Assembly (NCBI GenBank): GCA_034440635.1
Contig: JAOTON010000898.1
Location: forward strand, 1-64,000
From: Lepas anatifera
Lineage: Eukaryota > Arthropoda > Thecostraca > Lepadidae
DNA length: 64,000 bases
Direction of reading: 5' to 3'
A program made the position numbers and the translations under genes. Below, piece after piece: positions 10,651 to 22,180 of the stretch; positions within the stretch are counted from its first letter, which is position 1, and each line of letters begins with the position of its first letter. Below the pieces are notes generated by a model that had not been told where the DNA came from, did not search any database, and saw nothing but the letters and a program-made list of their open reading frames with translations.

Positions 10651-13017
10651 CAACAGTGAATGTGTCCGTCACTTGATAAATGGCAAACATTATTTTCCAG
10701 TGCCTCTCGGACGCTCATTGCATAATTGTATGCAATTCTGCAAAGGCATGTAAAATTTACCAGCTTTGAAAAATATCCTTTCGATAAAGGAAAAGTCCTA
10801 TTTACTGCACTGCGGTATACTTTGATGCCGCTGTTAATCAGCATTCACAATAGGCCTGGTATGTGAAAGCGCCCTACCAACCGCTCTTATTTTAAGTTTG
10901 AAATTTGTTTTTCATTATAAGGGGAAGTTTTTATTGTATATCTACAATTTTTTATTAAAGAAATATTCTTGGGATATAGCTTCTTAGCTAATCAACTAAG
11001 GGGGCCAGGCCAGATTAGTTTCAATGCGTTTCTAAGGCTCTCAGCTGTTGAATAATACCTAATATATTGGTGATAGTTCACATAGGCTGATCCGGGATTG
11101 TCGCGTGGGGGGGGGGATTGGCGCATGGTGGGTGGTAGCGTCATCCGCACTAGGGGGCGCCACTTTTATGATTAACTGTAGGATATTTGTTAGTCTTACC
11201 TGTATCAGATAAACAGCCTAAAATAATGAATGAAATGAATTTACAAACATTAGAGGGAGCCTTTAAGGTCATGTTGCTTAACCTCAAGACACAAACAGTT
11301 TGAAGTGAGTCAAAGGGACATCTGCCGACCAACCATTTCCAAATTCTCGTTACACTGCAGATAATCAGGGTTTATAAACCTGTTTCCTCGATTTTTGCAC
11401 TGCTGACCAAAACTAGGGTCAATTGTGGGCCTCATCATTGCCTATGGAGACAATGAGTATCCGTCCTGTGGCAAAATGATAATTGTACTCAAAGAAAACA
11501 ATTTTCGGGAGCGCTCCGCCATGCTAGGGCAATGCATGGCAACACATATTTTTGTCAATTTTACTTGTGATCATGAAGCAGCTGTCATGGCTCTGACCTC
11601 TGCTCAAAGTCTTTATTTTCCCCTACTAAAGGCAACTTCTAGCCCGATGTATGGAAGCTTCCCCGAGCGAAAATTAATCTTGGAGTCGTGGGAGAGAAAA
11701 TGATTATCTTTAACGCACAGAATACGTATATTTGGCATAAGATTGTGAACCTTTGCCATATTTAAGAGATTATTTACACTTGATAGGTATCAGTATCAGA
11801 TTTGAAAACCTTAAATCTTCTGGCCTCTTCCAACCCCAGATTTGCCCAACTAAATTGGCAATATGGTAGATTTCTGACCTCTGTCATGAAGTCTCTGGCT
11901 CAATCTTCGCGTCAGAAATGGCTTCATTGCTGGGAGCATGCTTGATGCCTGAAGGAAAATAATGGAATTCTTCACTCCGACAAAATTGTCCGAAAGTCTG
12001 GAACACAGACAAAAGGTGCATACAACTGAAAAGTGATTGGCGCTGTAACCATCAAATTCTGTCTATTTATCTCGGAAACCGGTTGTGTTAAATGTTTAGG
12101 AAAGGCAAACGCCACGAGGTACCTTTACAAAAAGATTGCATGCCACCAGAGAAATTACAGAAAACTGTGTGCACGGGGGCACATCCAGGTGACCAATCCG
12201 CATGTGTCCGTTCCATAGAAGCCGCCGAATGTGTTGCTCTTTTAGCCGAAGTTCGGTTGATTTTCTTCCAAAACACGTCACGGTTTTTCCCAGCCCCCTC
12301 CCCCTCCTCGGGGTTCTCCACACTTTGCTTAGATCTGCCTCTTGGTGCTAACACGATTGATTTGGGTTAATTGGTGTGGTGTCCGTCCATTCGGTGCGTG
12401 GTGGACTCGACACTGCACCGTTCAGGCACGTACACTGGCTCCGTACTAGGCTAAAGCGTCACCTTTACCCAGAAACAGTGCCATCTATACGGAGTGACGT
12501 TTTGTTACTCTGGCACACTAATTATGCCAAAAAAAAACGTTTCATGTAACCAAACTAGTTTTTAATAGCCTGATTTTACACGGAATTTTGTTGTTGTAGC
12601 AATATAGGCCTGCACGCTGTCATTAGCTTCATAAGTCCTCTATTAAACCCGGTTTTGGTGCAAGTAGTAAACGCAATTCGTTGATCGCAGCCTGTGCGAC
12701 GGGTTTATACAGGCCCGGATAGTTAGGAAGGCATATAGATGCTGTATCAGATCAATGAAACTTCCCATTTGTACCTAGTGAGGAATGCAGCCTTCTTCCC
12801 CGCCGTTTTCTCCTCCATTCAGCTAAATACAGTGGATACAGAAACAGGGGCGTAGCCAGGACTTTTCAGATATGCTGAAAATTTACAATTGATGTCACTT
12901 TCCTGGTCCTACTTAAGATTAGGGGTAATTATTTTGAAGAAAACAATAACAGCCTTTGTACTGTACTGTTGCTTCTTCAGAAAGCCAACACACAGCTGAT
13001 AGGCACTCGTATGTGTT
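10651..13017. other. No gene recognised; two MITE-end fragments
   Basis: About 2.4 kb with no convincing gene. A fragment at 11,082-11,165 ('cacataggctgatccggg' to 'agggggcgccac') belongs to the MITE family seen intact at 33,691-33,958. At about 12,846 'aggggcgtagccaggact' resembles a common MITE terminus, but I see no partner end. Short open frames at 11,425-11,703 and 12,092-12,370 have no recognised domain. Confidence 0.45.
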
Positions 13018-15827
13018 TTAACCCTTCACCACCTTGGGGTCCAATCGGACCCCTCGGTTTTCCGCGAATGATTCTTAGCAGATTCAAAGGAGACGCGTGT
13101 CGCTTCGCAGGCCTCTAGGCTGATCAATTTTGATATCTTGTGACCAAAAATTGTCATCAGGTTAGGTCAGGTCAACGAGTTATGGCGTCATTTCTAAACC
13201 CATGTAAGGCGATTATGTTTTTCTAAAATGAGGCTGAAATAATCAGGGTATGTAACTCGACTTCTAGAAGGGAAGGGCTAGATTGAGTTTCTAAACATCA
13301 TTCGAAAGCTCTTGAAACGCCAAAACTGCACTTTGTTGTCTTTTTTAGGTCAGGTCAATACCAAGGTCATCAGAGGTCACCAAAGGTCACGGTTTTCAAA
13401 ATTGTGTGTATAAATTTTTAACGAAGCAAAATAAAGCCTTAAATTTGGTATCATTGTAATGAGCATGGCCAAGAATTTAATGATCTATAAAATGACCTTG
13501 AAATGTCCTTGACCTAAGGTTGATCAAAGCTCAAGGTAGCAATTTGATATTATAAGGTCATGTCGCCTATCACTTGAATCCTCGGGTGAAGATAAACACA
13601 TTGATGTATTTTGTTTTGTTCTAGGTCGCATGGCTTCCGAGTTATAAGATATTCTAAATGGGTATGAATTTGACCCGTTTTGACACACTGTGTCGTCACG
13701 GGTCAACGGATATGGTTCAGACTCGGCTCCAGAGAAGAAGACGTTAAGGTGCCTCCAGCTCCGTCAAATTTATCCGCATCACTTCCGGTTCCCGGGATCG
13801 TACAGGGGTCCGATTGGACCCCGGGTGGCGCTGTGTACGAAAGAAGCCCTGGCGGTGCAGGGGTAACCATCGCGCTTATTCTGGTTTTCGCCATCTTAAC
13901 TATTGAAGTTTGTGGCGATTTAATCACAATTGGCGAAGAGCTTTACGGAAAAAGTCACTCTGCCTCCTATCGGATATCGCGATTGATACCAATTTAAGGG
14001 CCTCAAGTTGTGAGGTCATCCAGCAGGTTGGGTCAAAACCTAAGTTTTGCCTCTCACGGCCGATTTGTTCTCTTGAATTCTGCTCAGCCGGATATTTGAT
14101 GAATAATAACATATAGCGCAACAATATACAATCTACCTCAGCAAAACTGAATAGACGCCGCACACACTTCTGAAAATAATGCCATAGCTCGGCGACCAGT
14201 TTTAACCCGGACTTAGTTTTTTCAGAAGATGCGCCATGAATGCGACAAAAGCAGGGGCTTCGCTTCAGTTCTTTCACAGAATAGGGCCTGACTTGGCAAT
14301 GACCAGGTTAAGGGGGAGGGGGTGGAGGACAGAGAGCGTGATTCTAAAATCAGGAATATTTACCTAGAGCCACGCTCGCAAAAGGGAGAAAGTGTAAGAA
14401 AACCTGGAATAAGCTCCAAACAAATTTTGGGACGTCCCGCTTGGTTCACCCGGTCCCTCTCCGCCACGTTTTCGGCGTTCACGCCTATTAACTATTGCCT
14501 TAACAAATTAAGCCCGCCTGGAAATACGTCTCGAAATTATTTAAACCTATCGGTGATAGTGACGGTGATATATGGGAGAATAGTCGGCAGCTTCCGTTCT
14601 ACATATTTTAACTGGCCCCACTTAAAGGGAATGTGGCACCTTCATAACGTGACTTTAACTGAGATAGCCAAGTTGTAAAGCAAGTAGGAAAACCCGGTAC
14701 TCCATATATCATTTGTCTTGGAGCTCGATATTTCCGTAGAAAAAGCTGAAACCTACCTGACACCAACTCCCTCATCAGGCCCTCGCCGGGGGCATTGTTG
14801 TGAGCTACTGGTGTGCGACATATGCTGACGTCACGATGAGCATCAGCTAATCAAAGCCCTTGAGCGTTTCAGCTTGGTAGTGGTTGCCAGATCGTGACAT
14901 CATCCACAGGCAGATATTTATTTATTTTCTAAGGAGTATTTTTAAAACAAAATATTGGCTTATTGAACTTTTTGGAAATCGTGGTGGTTTCATTATTTTT
15001 GGCTAAAGTACGCCTAATTTCACTAAATTCGGATTCGACAGGTCCATTCCTTGAAACACACGTGAACCCCTAACAAAACTTGGGGAGGGGGGCTACCAGT
15101 TAAGGCCCATCTCGGGAACCGGAAGTGATACGGAAAAATTGAGATGGCGCCGGTAGTGCCTTACCGTCTTATAGTCTGGAGTCAGGTTTTAACCAGAGCT
15201 GTTGATCCGTGACGTCACAGTGGGCCGAAATGGGTCAATTTTATACCAATTTAGAAAGTCCCTTATAACTTGAGATCCACTATGCCTGAAAACAAAATCC
15301 AACAATGAGTTTGCCTTGACCCAAGGATTTGAATAACATGCGGCATCATCTTGTAAGGTCGAATTATGACCTTGACCTAATGCCATGGTTAAATATTGAC
15401 CTTAAAATGTGTACATATAATTCCGAACTTTGTGCCATGCTCATTACCAGGATAGCAAATTTAAGACTATTTAATTTTCTTCAAAAGTTATAGACACAAA
15501 CAATTTATAAAACCGTAACCTTTTGTGACCTCTGGTGACCTAAATGTTGACCTAATCTCAAAATGCATAGCAGTATACAGGGTTTTCGTTTCAATAGCTT
15601 CCGAATGATATTATGAAACTTGATCTAGCTCTTCTAGAACCCGAGTTATACCCTTGTTTTGTCAGCCTCATTTTAGAGTAACGCCTTACAAGGGTTTAGA
15701 AATACTGTCATAATTCGTTGACCTGACCGCCTGCAAAATGATGCACGTCTCATCCAAATCGGCTTGGAATCATCCAAGAAAAATTGAGGGGGGATCCGAT
15801 CGGACCATCCTGGCGGTGAAGGATTAA
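13018..15827. mobile_element. Foldback TTAA-type element with long inverted arms
   Basis: TTAA duplications at 13,018-13,021 and 15,824-15,827 flank an element whose ends are inverted copies: CCCTTCACCACCTTGGGGTC on the left, and on the right the complement of 'ggatggtccgatcgg' and 'cggtgaagga'. The similarity runs inward for roughly 0.7-0.8 kb on each side. For example 'catcacttccggttcccggg' near 13,780 pairs with 'tctcgggaaccggaagtgat' near 15,110. The transcript or single strand could form a very long hairpin. Arms contain many AGGTCA half-sites. The spacer at 13,800-15,110 holds a separate MITE. No transposase was found. Confidence 0.85.
14625..15052 (-). mobile_element. TA-flanked MITE, copy 1 (diverged)
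   Basis: It begins aagggaatgtggcaccttca after a TA at 14,623-14,624. It is an inverted relative of the element at 16,586-17,024, sharing 'actgagatagccaagttgtaa', 'ggaaaacccggtactc' and 'aaattcggattcgac' in reverse order. Its right end is decayed ('ggtccattcctt'). It lies in the spacer of the foldback element at 13,018-15,827, so it most likely inserted there later. Confidence 0.8.
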
Positions 15828-16505
15828 ACGAAGGAGAACTTTAGTCAACGGCTACTTATTTTTTACGAGTAACCTCGTGGCGATTAACCTGCACCGTAGG
15901 ATTCTTTTTGGCCCAAATTGCAAACAAAAACAGTGCAAAGGTTTGGTTACATCAGGTGGAAAAATGTATTCAAAAACGAATTCGACCACCACCACAATTC
16001 GTCCAATGTTGCTAAAAATTTCGCAAGAAGCCTGTCTAGACCCCAACAAGCCGCGCCTGAAATTTGTCCCGAACAAGGAGCTGTGTGGCCACTAAAGATG
16101 AAACTGATTAGAAAATAAAAGTACTCGATAACCATGGTGATTCCTCTTATTTCGTTAAAGTTGCCGCGATAAGTTTGTCGTCCTAATAACTTTAAAAATA
16201 TATGGTCTGGGTGCAAGAAATTGTTTGCCAAGTTGAGGCGAAAAATTTCTCAAACCTGCGTCCAAGAACGTATCCGACTTTACAAGCATATTATTTTCAC
16301 GGCACAAAAACGTCTTGGACGGTACAGGCGAAAAACGCGGCCAAAGCGCATTAAAGACGTAGGTTACTCGACCAAAATTGTGACTTCTCCATTTCTGTTC
16401 AAATCTGCACCATAAGCTCGTCTAGGTTCCAGAAACTCACATCTAAAATATTTTATAATTGCAAGAACAGGTATGGCCAGTGGATGCGGAACCGGAACCC
16501 CCCCA

Positions 16506-16513
<8 letters not shown>

Positions 16514-16569
<56 letters not shown>
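16514..16569. repeat. (AT)n microsatellite
   Basis: About 28 uninterrupted TA dinucleotides follow a C-run and an A-run. The array probably varies in length between alleles and is a likely site of slippage or assembly error. Confidence 0.97.
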
Positions 16570-16573
<4 letters not shown>

Positions 16574-16585
16574 AACATTTGATTA

Positions 16586-17024
16586 AAGGGTATGTGGCAC
16601 CTTACTCGAATCCGAATTTCGTTAATCAACTTTAGCAAAATCTGAAGGTCCATGATTTCTCTGAAAAATGTACAAGAATCTCAATATTTTGATTTTTAAA
16701 ATGCTCCTGTGGGGAAAGACAGAAATATCTGCCTGTGGATGATGTCATGATCTGGCAGCCACTACCATATTCAATAGGCTTCAAGGGCTTCGATTGGATG
16801 ATACTCACCGTGACGTCAGCATATGTCGTCACACCAACAGCCATAACAACTGTGGTTTGCTGCTAATGGTACATGTAGGGTACATTTCAGGTAGTTTTTA
16901 GCTATTTTCTACGGAAATTTTAAGTTTCAAGACAAATGATATGTTAGAGTACCGGGTTTTCCGGCATGCTTTACAACTTGGCTATCTCAGTTATAATCAC
17001 GTTATAAAGGTGCCACATTCCCTT
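16586..17024 (+). mobile_element. TA-flanked MITE, copy 2 (intact ends)
   Basis: The 439-bp element has inverted ends AAGGGTATGTGGCACCTT and (right end, complemented) AAGGGAATGTGGCACCTT, each followed outward by TA (16,584-16,585 and 17,025-17,026). It codes for nothing. TA duplication and short size suggest a mariner/Stowaway-like MITE. It splits the 157-bp array. Confidence 0.88.
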
Positions 17025-18485
17025 TATCAAAACCTGTATGGTAGGTTTTACTTTGTCCCACTAGCATACACACAAAACGTTTTCTGGATACAAGCGGCGT
17101 TTTGGTCATTGGAGGTGCAAAGATGCAAAAATGCGTCCATTCTTTGAAAATAACGTCCTTTTCAATGCCTTTCATATTCGCTCCATATGTTTCCCAAAGC
17201 CTCAGAAGCACTCATATAACATTTTCTCTGCCCAGAAAACAGTTTGGCCGACAGAGGTGCAACTTTACTCGCGACGTTAGGAGAGCGTGGCATTCGATAT
17301 AATAGCTGCCCCATTCAGCCTCCTTGAAATTTCCGCTTGAGGTCTGCCTGGGTCCCAATAGCACGCAAACAAATGATTTTTTGGTACTGAAGAAGCTTTG
17401 TTTAAAAAACTATCCAAAATCACATAAAAAACGTATTCAACCAAAATGCTGACCTATTGATTTTAGTTCAAATTTGTACCATATATTTTTCTAGCTCCCA
17501 TCAACGTTCAAACAAATTATTTTTGCGGTAGGTTTAGGTAGGAAAAATCCAAAATGCATTCAAGAACGTACTCGACCAAAATGGTAAACCTTTTATTTTC
17601 GCCCAAATTTGTACCGTAGCCGCCTTATCTAGGCCCCAAACCACATATCACATTTTTTTCGATGTAAGAAACAGTTTGGTTAGTGGATTTTAAAAAATAA
17701 CATGAAGACATTAAAAGATGTATTTGATTAAAGCAGCAGCCCATTCAAGCTCATTAGAACCTGCTCGTTAGTTTTCAATTGGTTCCACTAGCACAGGACA
17801 ATAGTTTTATGCATGCAGAAGCAGCGGCTTCATCAGGAGGCAAATATATCCAAGAGTGCGTTCAAAAACGAACTCTACCAAAATTGTAACCCTTCGTAAT
17901 TTGGCAAAACAATATTTCCCATGACATCGTCTTGATCCTAAGAACTGGCATCTAAAATATGTTCACGGTTCAAGAAATGGTTTGGCCAGTAGAGGTGAAA
18001 AGCCCCCAAAACGCCTTCGAAAACGCATTGGACGAAAACAACGAGCCCATCGTCGTTACTGGGGTTTTAGGCGCTTCGACGTCTGCGGTCATCTTGTGCC
18101 CTTTCCACCCCTTCAATTTCGTTGAAACTTGCATGGTAAGCCTCTTTTGTCCCACTAAAGTACTCGCAAAATTGTTTGGTTACAAACAGCGGTACAGGTA
18201 AAAGGTATTTGCCTCCAAAACGTGTTCAAAAACGTATTAGATAACGATGGAGACCCTTCTAACATCGTTCAAATCTGCACCATAGATCTCTCTATGCCAA
18301 AACATTTTACAGAGTATGTTCTAGTACAAGAAACAGTTTTGTTTAGAGGAGACAAATTCCCGAAACACGAGATAAAAAACGCATTCTATGAAAACAACAC
18401 CACATTCTTTTTTGTGGAAACCTGTATTGTAGATTTCACTTGGTCTCATGAGCATACACGCAATCTGGGTCAGGAAATGTTTTAA

Positions 18486-19402
18486 CATGTTAACTGGGGG
18501 TCAATTTGCCCCCCCCAGTCGGCCGAAATCCCCAGTGCCCGGAAATTGGCCCCTCAGTGAAATAGACAGGAGATGACCTTGAGTTAAATAAACGCAAACT
18601 CACCTGATGGAAACAAGAAAGAACACTGCCCGATAGTAGTAACTTTGTTCTATTGCTCATCCCAAATTGGAAATCCACAAAAATGTGAATCTTGTCTCGA
18701 TTTAGATTATAAACCACATATGTTCGATTTACTTTAAGAATTTACTTACCTTGCTACACTCATAAAAGATAAAACAAAATAGTTTATTCATTTGGAATAC
18801 ATTGTAGCAGCATCATCACCAGGCTGGCCATTTTGTGGCCAAATATTTCGAATTTGGGTTTTTTGTCGTGTTGGGCCGCACGATTTTTTTCGGTTGGCCC
18901 TCTATTGGAATCTGGCCTTCTTTGGTCCTTTTTCTAACAGCTGGCACCTTAGCTCTTTTTGGTTTGTCCTTTGTATAGATATGGCTTCTTTTGGCATTTT
19001 CCGGTCTTGAATAGGATGTTCTGACATAAAAAGGAACAGAGCAACAGAAGAAACTGCTATGGCGCTGGGAGGGAGGAACAGGACTCCGTTAAAAACACGA
19101 TCCCAAAAAATGATGGCTACCGAAAACCGGACGCAAAGGATACGATACTATAGGCGCCCTTTGGGTGGAAAGTTGATGGCAAGGTGTGCCCTCTGAGGCT
19201 CCACCCTCCCCTCCCATTTGCCAAAATCGCAGATCCACCACTGTTCAAGAGCAAAAAACACAGTTGGAAAAGCAGGAAGATATTAAACACTAGCGGGGAA
19301 TGGTGCGGCCGAGATAATTGATGATGCTAACAAATTTTCTGGTTTTGTAAATAAAACAATTTGATAGCCACGCGTGATTGGAAGGGCAATCCTGGCTTCC
19401 TA
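18486..19402. other. No gene recognised
   Basis: Starts with 'gttaactgggggtcaattt', which looks like the end of yet another TTAA-type element, but no matching second end was found. The remainder is AT-rich without coding signal. Confidence 0.4.
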
Positions 19403-20050
19403 TTAACCCGCGCCCCACCGGGTGAACGGTGCCACCTTCGCCCCACCAGGGGCATCGATGAGACACTCTAATTCCGAAAATATTGGGGGAGGCTGGCGCA
19501 AATCTGCAAAGTGCATTAGAAAGCTCGTGTGACTTTAGTATGATTTTACTTCACATTTTCAGGCGCTCAGGTGAATGGTTTGACCTCCAGGTTTCAAGTT
19601 GGGTCACGATACTTTGCTATGAAAGCATATGGTCATTATTCACTCAATATGTGCCGTCACCTGATGCTAATACACTGTGAAAAAGTTGGGTCACCATAGA
19701 CTATTTCCACTAAAATATGCAATGCTTAAGAAACCTTGGGCATGGCTCTCATGCCATTAGAGCTATTGAAATTCACTAAATTACAGTTGATAGGAAAATG
19801 CAGAGGCTTTCTCTGCCATGTGGAACATAATGACCTCCCGCCAGTAGTTTGGCCTCTAGAGGGTACCTCTTGACCTGACATCACCCCAGGTCACGAAAGG
19901 CCAAAAAGTGGCCTTACCGTATATCTAATGAAAGCCTTTTGATGGGTTTAATCCGCTCTGACGCGTGCCATACACGATGACGTTTAATTCAGCGCTCTAG
20001 CTTGGTGTGGTTAAGAATTATCGTCAAAATACTGTTTTTGACACTGTTAC
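19403..20050 (+). mobile_element. TTAA-type element, truncated copy
   Basis: Begins TTAACCCGCGCCCCACCGGG and follows the order of the 26,488-27,491 copy: 'gcgcaaatctgcaaagtgca', 'gacctccaggtttcaag', 'aatgcttaagaaacctt', then 'ggaacataatgacctccc'. The last third and the right terminus are missing; homology ends near 20,050 in short repeated pieces containing 'aaaatactgtttttg'. Confidence 0.78.
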
Positions 20051-20219
20051 TGTTTTTACAAAATACTGTTTTTGAAAATACTGAAGACATTATAATGGTC
20101 AGCACAAAAATGCTCCCCCCTCCACCGACATTTCCTTAAAAATGCCCTGATCTGGGTAGAAACAGCGGTTTGGCCAGTAGAGGTATAAATATATAAAAAA
20201 TGCGTCCACCTCCACTGAC

Positions 20220-21975
20220 TACCCGTTTAGCTGCACGGTTGCGTCATTTTGGCAGCGCAGTGCGTGCCGCCAATTATTATTGCTGGTACGTCGATGTCTT
20301 TTCTCTTTGTAGGGATTCCAGGCGAGGTTTCAGGGGAGGATGGGGGGGGTGAGACCGCTTCGGGGAAGCTGAAGGAGCAGCAGGGGGTGTTGAGGGGCTG
20401 TTAGGGGCCATGTGCCTCCCTTAAGCCCCCCTCCGTCCGGACGAGTCCTGTGGGTCCGCATTTGAATGCTGGCAGCAGAAGCCAATATGAGGCGGCTGGC
20501 ATGTGCCCTAAGAGGCGAAGGGAACGATCGCCAGTTAGAATACAATGTTACAAGTGGGCTGTGATGAGGCTGGAGTGGCTGGAGAGCAGTCGGCAGATGA
20601 CGAGGAGCTGGCCGAGAGTATGGTGGGGGGTGTATCTGGAAGGAAACAAAGAGGGGAGCCGTGTGCTGAGAGGACGGGCCTGTGGCACTTCTACAGAGGT
20701 TGAACGGCGGCGAGAATGGACTAGCCTTTGGGGCACGTTATCAGCTAGCAGTTTGATTGGGAATGGAGGCGGTGCCCAGCATTGGATATGGTTTTCTGAG
20801 GCCGTAAAGATATACCGTTATCTGGAGCGGTGCCAGCAGAGGAGTGAGTGATTCTGAGGTCGTAAAGATATGCCCGTTATCTGGGCAGCGCCTGCAGCAC
20901 AAGGCGGCTGTACTCCAAGTGAAGGAAAGGCTGTAAAAAGCTGGTACGGGAGGGGACTGACAATGACATGTCCTGACAACAGGGGTACACTCGTTTTGAG
21001 AAAGGCGCTGGAAGGCTGAAGGATCTTTTTCTACATCCAGCTGAGGTGGCAAATAATAGAACTGGAGGGGAGAGATACCTGACAGTAGCAAAGTGGCCAC
21101 ATGACAGTGAGGTGATCAGATCAGACCATTGATCAGAAATGAGCTCGTCCATCTAAAGCGGGGTGGCCAGCATTGGAACACGGGCAATTGCTGATGTTTC
21201 ATGCGGAGTCTTGCGGAAGTGCACCCTCTAGCAGGAGTGTGCCGGCACCTAACCCGGCACATAGGGATGTTATCCCTGGAGCTAGCCGGCAACACAGGGC
21301 GCCATCGTCTGGAAGGGAGTGGCCAAAGGTGAGCAGAGAACGGCGGATGATTGAAGCGAAGGCCGACAATGCGCGTTACCCGGAGCCTGCTGGCCGGCTG
21401 CCGGCCAATAGAACGACGATGGCCAGTAGAGGATGCAGACGGCCATCGTCCATATTCCTCATTATATATCGTTCACGTTATTTATTATCGACGGCGGCTG
21501 TCGATGGGGAGGGACGACCTACTGCGGAAATAACACGTGTATATTATTGGCGCGTCTTTGCCTGAAGAGGAAATCCCAATGCTTTACGCAGATAGTCAAC
21601 ATTGGAGGGGCGGCCAAGATGGAAGAGTGTCCCACGGCAGCTGCCGCCCACGGGGATGGGACGGCCGATGGAGCAGGGAGGTCACTCTGTGACCGTGAGA
21701 GACACGCTCCACTTCAAAATCACCGGAAGGGCAGAGCCCCAGTGTCTGAGTAAACTGCTGAAATATGCTTTAAGAGTGCATTTAATGCGCAAACACAGCA
21801 TTTTATGTGCGTTTGCCTTTCCGTATGGGGATGCTGCACCCAAATATGACGAGAGGTGGCTTTGTGGGCGTTAGCGGGGTGACTGGTCCTTCTCCCTCCT
21901 TGAAGTAGGAGAGACGCTTTTGGTGCGGGACCGTATTATATTGAAAATTGCTTCTCAGTGTAGGATCAGTGCTTA
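20220..21975. other. No gene recognised; repeat-like GC-balanced sequence
   Basis: Open frames of 90-133 codons occur on both strands, but none shows a domain, signal peptide or consistent codon pattern. A local duplication is visible: 'gaggccgtaaagatatacc' near 20,799 and 'gaggtcgtaaagatatgcc' near 20,855. The stretch may be part of an unrecognised mobile element. Confidence 0.4.
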
Positions 21976-22180
21976 GTTTTTTATTTTGTTTTATTAGGGC
22001 CACTCCCAACAGGCACACTTGGCCAATTGAAGGTGGTATTGGCTTGGGTTTTAAGGATCCTCTCCACCGGGCCAGATGGGTTACAGAAGGTGGTTTTCCG
22101 CCGTGGGATTGAACCCATGTCAAACCCGTAATGTCCCAATCTGGAGGCTGGAATTGAAGCCGCTAGGCCATGCGGTCCCT
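21976..22180 (-). mobile_element. tRNA-derived SINE
   Basis: On the minus strand the element starts gggaccgcatggcctagcgg. It contains an A-box-like TGGCCTAGCGGC (22,159-22,170) and a B-box-like GGGTTCAATCCC (22,105-22,116), 42 bp apart as in an RNA polymerase III promoter. The tail reads 'gttgggagtggccctaataa' and ends in an A-rich run (caaaataaaaaac). The tail is found again at 34,630-34,720, so this is a dispersed family. The acceptor stem does not close cleanly, so it is not a functional tRNA. Confidence 0.8.

Larger units (their letters stand above)
15840..18485. repeat. Degenerate satellite-like array, period about 157 bp
   Basis: Related units recur across the region: 'caagaaacagtttggccagt', 'gcattcgaccaaaatggtaa', 'ttcaaatttgcaccatag' and 'aactcacatctaaaatatt' appear in the same order. 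The 'cagtttggcc'-type block starts near 17,512, 17,669, 17,812, 17,970, 18,170 and 18,327. This gives a period near 157 bp, close to nucleosome length. The array is interrupted by an AT microsatellite (16,514-16,569) and a MITE (16,586-17,024). One stray unit sits at 20,155-20,215. Short open frames inside are unit translations. Confidence 0.75.

Noticed and set aside
20450..20851. 133-codon open frame as a gene
   Set aside because: No domain or signal peptide, strongly Arg/Trp/Gly-biased, and overlapping open frames exist on the other strand.
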